Shown piece after piece: positions 20,685-23,623 of a stretch of DNA of 23,623 nucleotides. Origin of the DNA: DASVSE01 sp036399715 (GTDB lineage Bacteria; Bacteroidota; Rhodothermia; Rhodothermales; Rubricoccaceae); the NCBI GenBank assembly GCA_036399715.1, contig DASWMO010000112.1:1-23623 (forward strand), read 5' to 3'. Under the pieces are notes generated by a model. The model searched no databases. It had not been told where the DNA came from and saw only the letters and a list, made by a program, of their open reading frames with translations. A program made the position numbers and the translations under genes. How positions within the stretch are numbered: position 1 is the first letter of the stretch; each line of letters begins with the position of its first letter.

Positions 20685-21446
20685 TCAGTTCCGTACGCGG
20701 TCCACCCACTCGTCGACGACCGACTTGACCGTCTCGGCGATGGTCTCGGCGAGGTCCTGCGCGCGGTGCGTGCCGTCCTTGGCTGCGCCGCGGGCCGCGT
20801 CGGCGGCGTCGTGAGCGGCACCCGTCGCGGTCGCGGCGACGCCGAGAGCGGCCTTGCGGGCGCGGTCAGCGCGGTCGGAAATCGCCTCGACGACGCTGTC
20901 GACGGCCGACTCCGAGCCCTTGCGGGCCTTCTTGACGGCCTTGCGGCTGCGCTTGCCGGTGGTCTTGGCAAGCTCCCGGGCGCGCTTCTCGACGCGGTCG
21001 GCGAGCGTCTCCGGCTCGGGCTCGGGCACGAGCGACGTCACGAGGCGCCCGACGACGAGGCCCGCGCCGGCGAAGGCGAGGATGGCGAGGCCGGGGTTGC
21101 CCTCGACCCACGCCTTGACCTTGTCAAAGGCCGACTCGGTCGCGTAGTCGTCCGGCATCCGGTATGACGGGGCGGCGGACGGCGCGGGCGATGGCGGCGG
21201 AGTGGGGAGCGGGTGCGATGCGGCCGCGGCGAGGCGCGCCTCGGGCTCGGCGCCGGCCATCGTCGGGCTCGTCTCGACGGCTCCGGTGCCCGACGCGTTC
21301 GGCGTGTCGGCGTCCGTCTTGGGCGTATCCGTCTTGTCCGTCTTCGGCGTCTCGGCCGCGGGCGTCGCCGCCGGGGTCGTCGCGGGCGTCTTGGCGCCGT
21401 TGCCTGTCGAGGGGGTCGTGCCGGCGGGAGTCTTCTGTTCGTCCAT
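20685..21446 (-). CDS. Hypothetical one-TM protein, Thr/Pro-rich N-terminus and Ala/Lys-rich helical C-terminus
   Basis: A 253-residue protein I cannot name. Residues 1-95 are low-complexity and rich in Thr, Pro, Ala and Lys, with TPKTDKTD and TPKTDADTP repeats. One membrane helix follows at about 117-139 (LAILAFAGAGLVVGRLVTSL). The C-terminal part (140-253) begins with PEPEPE, then a basic run (KTTGKRSRKAVKKARKG, 161-177) and Ala-rich amphipathic helices up to WVDRVRN. The overall shape resembles YtxH or ElaB/YqjD (DUF883)-like membrane-anchored helical proteins, but the order is reversed relative to ElaB, whose membrane helix is C-terminal. The start ATG 21446 is chosen because the longer frame upstream is Arg-rich non-coding sequence. 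It diverges from the TPR gene and has its own terminator. Confidence 0.75.
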   Translation of the reverse strand: MDEQKTPAGTTPSTGNGAKTPATTPAATPAAETPKTDKTDTPKTDADTPNASGTGAVETSPTMAGAEPEARLAAAASHPLPTPPPSPAPSAAPSYRMPDDYATESAFDKVKAWVEGNPGLAILAFAGAGLVVGRLVTSLVPEPEPETLADRVEKRARELAKTTGKRSRKAVKKARKGSESAVDSVVEAISDRADRARKAALGVAATATGAAHDAADAARGAAKDGTHRAQDLAETIAETVKSVVDEWVDRVRN

Positions 21447-21563
21447 GAGAATCGAGAGTGGCGCCGGGAGGGCCCGGCAGGAGTCGAGAGGGGCGGACGG
21501 CGGGCGGGCCGCACGGCCGGTCGCCGCCAGGGCGATTCGGGAGCCGCAGATACGCCCCCGAGG

Positions 21564-21582
21564 GCGCCGTTTGTTTCGGCGC
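21564..21582. other. Inverted repeat with T-rich loop in the divergent gap
   Basis: GCGCCG (21564-21569) and CGGCGC (21577-21582) form a 6-bp perfect stem around TTTGTTT. It lies between the hypothetical gene (minus) and the TPR gene (plus). The TTTG loop recalls the mlaE upstream inverted repeat, whose loop is TTTGGG. It could be an operator or a chance stem in GC-rich DNA. Nothing else stands out in this 203-bp gap except the TPR promoter element. Confidence 0.35.
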
Positions 21583-21617
21583 GGCCCGCCACAGACCAGA
21601 CCGCCGGCGCGGTCGGT

Positions 21618-21625
21618 TAGATTGG
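21618..21625 (+). promoter_or_regulatory. Candidate -7 promoter element for the TPR gene
   Basis: TAGATTGG lies 24 nt before the ATG at 21650, in the spacing shared with pyk, pfkB and the methyltransferase. It departs from TAnnTTTG at one position. Confidence 0.4.
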
Positions 21626-21649
21626 CCGTCCGGCAGCCGCGTCCCCCCA

Positions 21650-23623
21650 ATGCCCCACCGGTTTCAGGTGCCGCCGTGCGCGGCGCCGCGTTCAGTGTCT
21701 TGCTCCGCGTCCCGCTCAGCGTGGCGCGCTCTCGCCCTCGGGGCGCTCACGGCGCTGCTCGCCCCGGCGCCGCAGGTCCGCGCGCAGGCGACGGCCGGCC
21801 TCGCAGCCGACCCGGCCGGTGCCGACGACGCGCTCGCCGTCGCTCGCTTCGACGAAGCGCGCGCGCTCTACGACGCCGGCCTCTTCGGGCCCGCGGCTCG
21901 CCAGTTGGCCCGCTTCCGCGACGCCTACCCGCGCGACGCCCGCGCACCTGAGGCGCTCTTCCTGCACGCCGAGAGCGCCCTCGCGACCGGCGATGCGGAG
22001 ACGGCCGCAGCCCTCTTTGCCCGCTTCGAGGCCGAGAACCCTGGCAGCCCCCTCGCGCCCCGCGCCCGCGCCGCCCTCGGCCGCTACTTCTACGCGACGG
22101 GCGACGACGCCCGCGCCGAGGCCGCCCTGACAGCGGCCCTCGACCGCCCGGGCGATCCTGCCACGACGGCCGAGACGGCCTACCTGCTCGGCATGACGCA
22201 GCGCCGCCAGAACCGGCCCGATGCGGCAGCGGCCGCCTTCGAGCGGGCCGCCGACGCTGACACGCCGACGGCGCCGGCCGCGCTCTACGCCCTCGGGACC
22301 GTCCGGACCGGACAGGGCGACGCCGCGGGCATCGTGAGCGCCTTCGAGCGCCTCCAGACGCGCTACCCCGACTCGCCCGAGAACGCGCAGGTGCGCCTCG
22401 CGCTCGCCGAGGCGTACCTCCGCACGGAGCGCTTCGCCGACGCCGCGGCTGAGGCCGAGCGCCGCCGGCCGACGCTCACCGGCGACGACGCCGAGCGCGC
22501 CGACCTCACCATCGGGGAGACGTACGTCCGCCTCGGTCAGACCGAGGCGGCCCTCGCGCCGCTGCGTGCCGTCCCGGCCGAGGGCCGCTACGGCCGCCGC
22601 GCCGCGCTCGCCCTCGGCCGCGCCCTCTACGCCCGCGGCGACGCGAGCGGCGCCTCGACGGCCCTCGCGACGGTCCGCACGCCCGCACCTGGAGCGCCCG
22701 CCGGCGGCGCGCCGGACGACCCGCTCGCGCTCGAAGCGGCCTACTACGAAGGTGTCGCGCTCAAGGCCGACGGTCGCCTCGCCGATGCCGAGGCGCGCCT
22801 CGCGTTCGTCGCCGGCTACCCGACGAGCGCCTACGGCGACGCCGCGCTCCTCGAACTCGGGCTCCTCCGTTACGAGTCGCGCCGGACGGACGCGGCCATC
22901 GACGCCCTCCAGCGCCTGCTCGCCATCGACCCGCCGAGCCCCTACGCCGGCGAGGCCGCGCGCCTGCTCGGCGAGACCTACGCCGCCGCCGGCCGCACGG
23001 CCGAGGCGCAGGCCGCCTTCCGCCGCGCCGAGGCCCTCGGCACGGCGACGGCCGAGACGCGCGCCGAGGTCGCCTTCCAGGACGCCTACGCGCTCTACCG
23101 CGGGGGCGACTTCGACGCCGCGACGGACGCCCTGCTTTCGGTCGCGCGCCAGTTTCCGGACTCCGACCGCGCCGGCGAGGCGCTCTTCTGGGCTGGGGAA
23201 GGCGCCTTCCAGGCCGAGCGCTACGACCGCGCCGAGACGATCCTGACGGACTTCATGGCCCGCTTCCCGCGCCACCGCCAGGCCGACGAGGCGCGCTACG
23301 TCCTCGCGTGGACCTACTTCCGCCGCCGCGACTACGCGCGCGCCGCGACTGGCTTCGAGCGCTTTCTCGCCGGGTACACCCCGACCTCCACGGCCGTCCC
23401 GTACGTCGCCGACGCCCTCCTGCGCCTCGGCGACAGCTACATCGAGCTCGGGCGCTTCGACGACGCCCGCGCGGCCTATGCGCGCGTCCCGGCCGCCTCG
23501 CCCGGCGGGGCGGGCTCGGACTACGCCCTCTACCGGACCGCCCAGGCGTTCGCCGGCAGCGGCCAGACCGCCGAGGCCGTCGAGACGTACGGCCGCCTCG
23601 TCGACGGCTTCCCGGCGTCGACC
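21650..23623 (+). CDS. Secreted tetratricopeptide-repeat protein (partial, C-terminus off the window)
   Basis: From ATG at 21650 the frame is open for 658 codons to the right edge, so the protein is longer than that. Residues 1-46 look like a signal peptide with a long N-region, a hydrophobic core (ALALGALTALLAPAP) and an end VRAQ. The rest is a run of TPR-type helix pairs of about 34-37 residues. Examples are ARALYDAGLFGPAARQLARF, ALFLHAESALATGDAETAAA, AYLLGMTQRRQNRPDAAAAA, ALFWAGEGAFQAERYDRAET and YVLAWTYFRRRDYARAATGF, with the expected A/G-x-x-x-Y/F spacing and Pro at turn ends. The pattern resembles periplasmic TPR proteins such as YbgF/CpoB or BamD-like scaffolds, and long Bacteroidota TPR proteins of unknown role. 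No lipobox follows the signal region. It probably acts as an envelope protein-protein scaffold; partner unknown. Confidence 0.88.
   Translation, partial: MPHRFQVPPCAAPRSVSCSASRSAWRALALGALTALLAPAPQVRAQATAGLAADPAGADDALAVARFDEARALYDAGLFGPAARQLARFRDAYPRDARAPEALFLHAESALATGDAETAAALFARFEAENPGSPLAPRARAALGRYFYATGDDARAEAALTAALDRPGDPATTAETAYLLGMTQRRQNRPDAAAAAFERAADADTPTAPAALYALGTVRTGQGDAAGIVSAFERLQTRYPDSPENAQVRLALAEAYLRTERFADAAAEAERRRPTLTGDDAERADLTIGETYVRLGQTEAALAPLRAVPAEGRYGRRAALALGRALYARGDASGASTALATVRTPAPGAPAGGAPDDPLALEAAYYEGVALKADGRLADAEARLAFVAGYPTSAYGDAALLELGLLRYESRRTDAAIDALQRLLAIDPPSPYAGEAARLLGETYAAAGRTAEAQAAFRRAEALGTATAETRAEVAFQDAYALYRGGDFDAATDALLSVARQFPDSDRAGEALFWAGEGAFQAERYDRAETILTDFMARFPRHRQADEARYVLAWTYFRRRDYARAATGFERFLAGYTPTSTAVPYVADALLRLGDSYIELGRFDDARAAYARVPAASPGGAGSDYALYRTAQAFAGSGQTAEAVETYGRLVDGFPAST

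Noticed and set aside
21716..23275. 519-codon minus-strand open frame opposite the TPR gene
   Set aside because: Repetitive R/G/E/V composition is the antisense of TPR Ala/Leu codons; the plus-strand frame shows signal peptide and TPR spacing.

Overview
High-GC (roughly 70%) bacterial chromosome segment, densely packed with genes whose shadow frames stay open on every strand. The organism is most likely a Rhodothermota/Bacteroidota-type bacterium (Rubricoccaceae-like). This is inferred from a TonB-type receptor, Bacteroidota-style promoter elements (TAnnTT followed by two more bases) close to start codons, almost no Shine-Dalgarno sequences, an mlaE-mlaF-mlaD set whose MlaD has a long helical C-terminus, and a DUF3095-type protein. 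No rRNA, tRNA, CRISPR array, transposase or phage gene was seen. Most genes are core metabolism and maintenance.

Left arm (1-4038, minus strand): radA, then a spacer of seven 21-bp tandem repeats, then a SAM-dependent methyltransferase, an ECF sigma factor and an unrecognised protein built of three internal repeats, which runs off the left edge.

4184-6898 (plus): mlaE-mlaF-mlaD, a phospholipid-trafficking ABC importer-type complex, divergent from radA. 6935-9537 (minus): pyk then dusB, convergent with mlaD. Between pyk and the divergent TonB-dependent receptor gene (9710-12775, plus) lies a LacI/CcpA-like operator. gyrA follows (12972-15848, plus); it has Gln at the fluoroquinolone-determining Ser position and a strongly acidic tail.

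15870-20574 (minus) is a four-gene cluster read as pfkB-family kinase, DUF3095 cyclase-like protein, a GAF pseudo-histidine-kinase, and an intact GAF histidine kinase. The two kinase paralogues are adjacent, and only the last has catalytic motifs. This is the best candidate for an undescribed signalling module in the window. 20685-21446 (minus) is a one-TM, Ala/Lys-rich hypothetical protein followed by a good hairpin terminator. 21650 to the right edge (plus) is a secreted TPR protein, incomplete.

The edge-truncated genes at 1-721 and 21650-23623 were read by hand-translating the open frames. No uninterrupted gene-free stretch exceeds 300 bases. The longest gaps are 2414-2637 (tandem repeats), 21447-21649, 12776-12971, 9538-9709 and 4039-4183, each described in the features.
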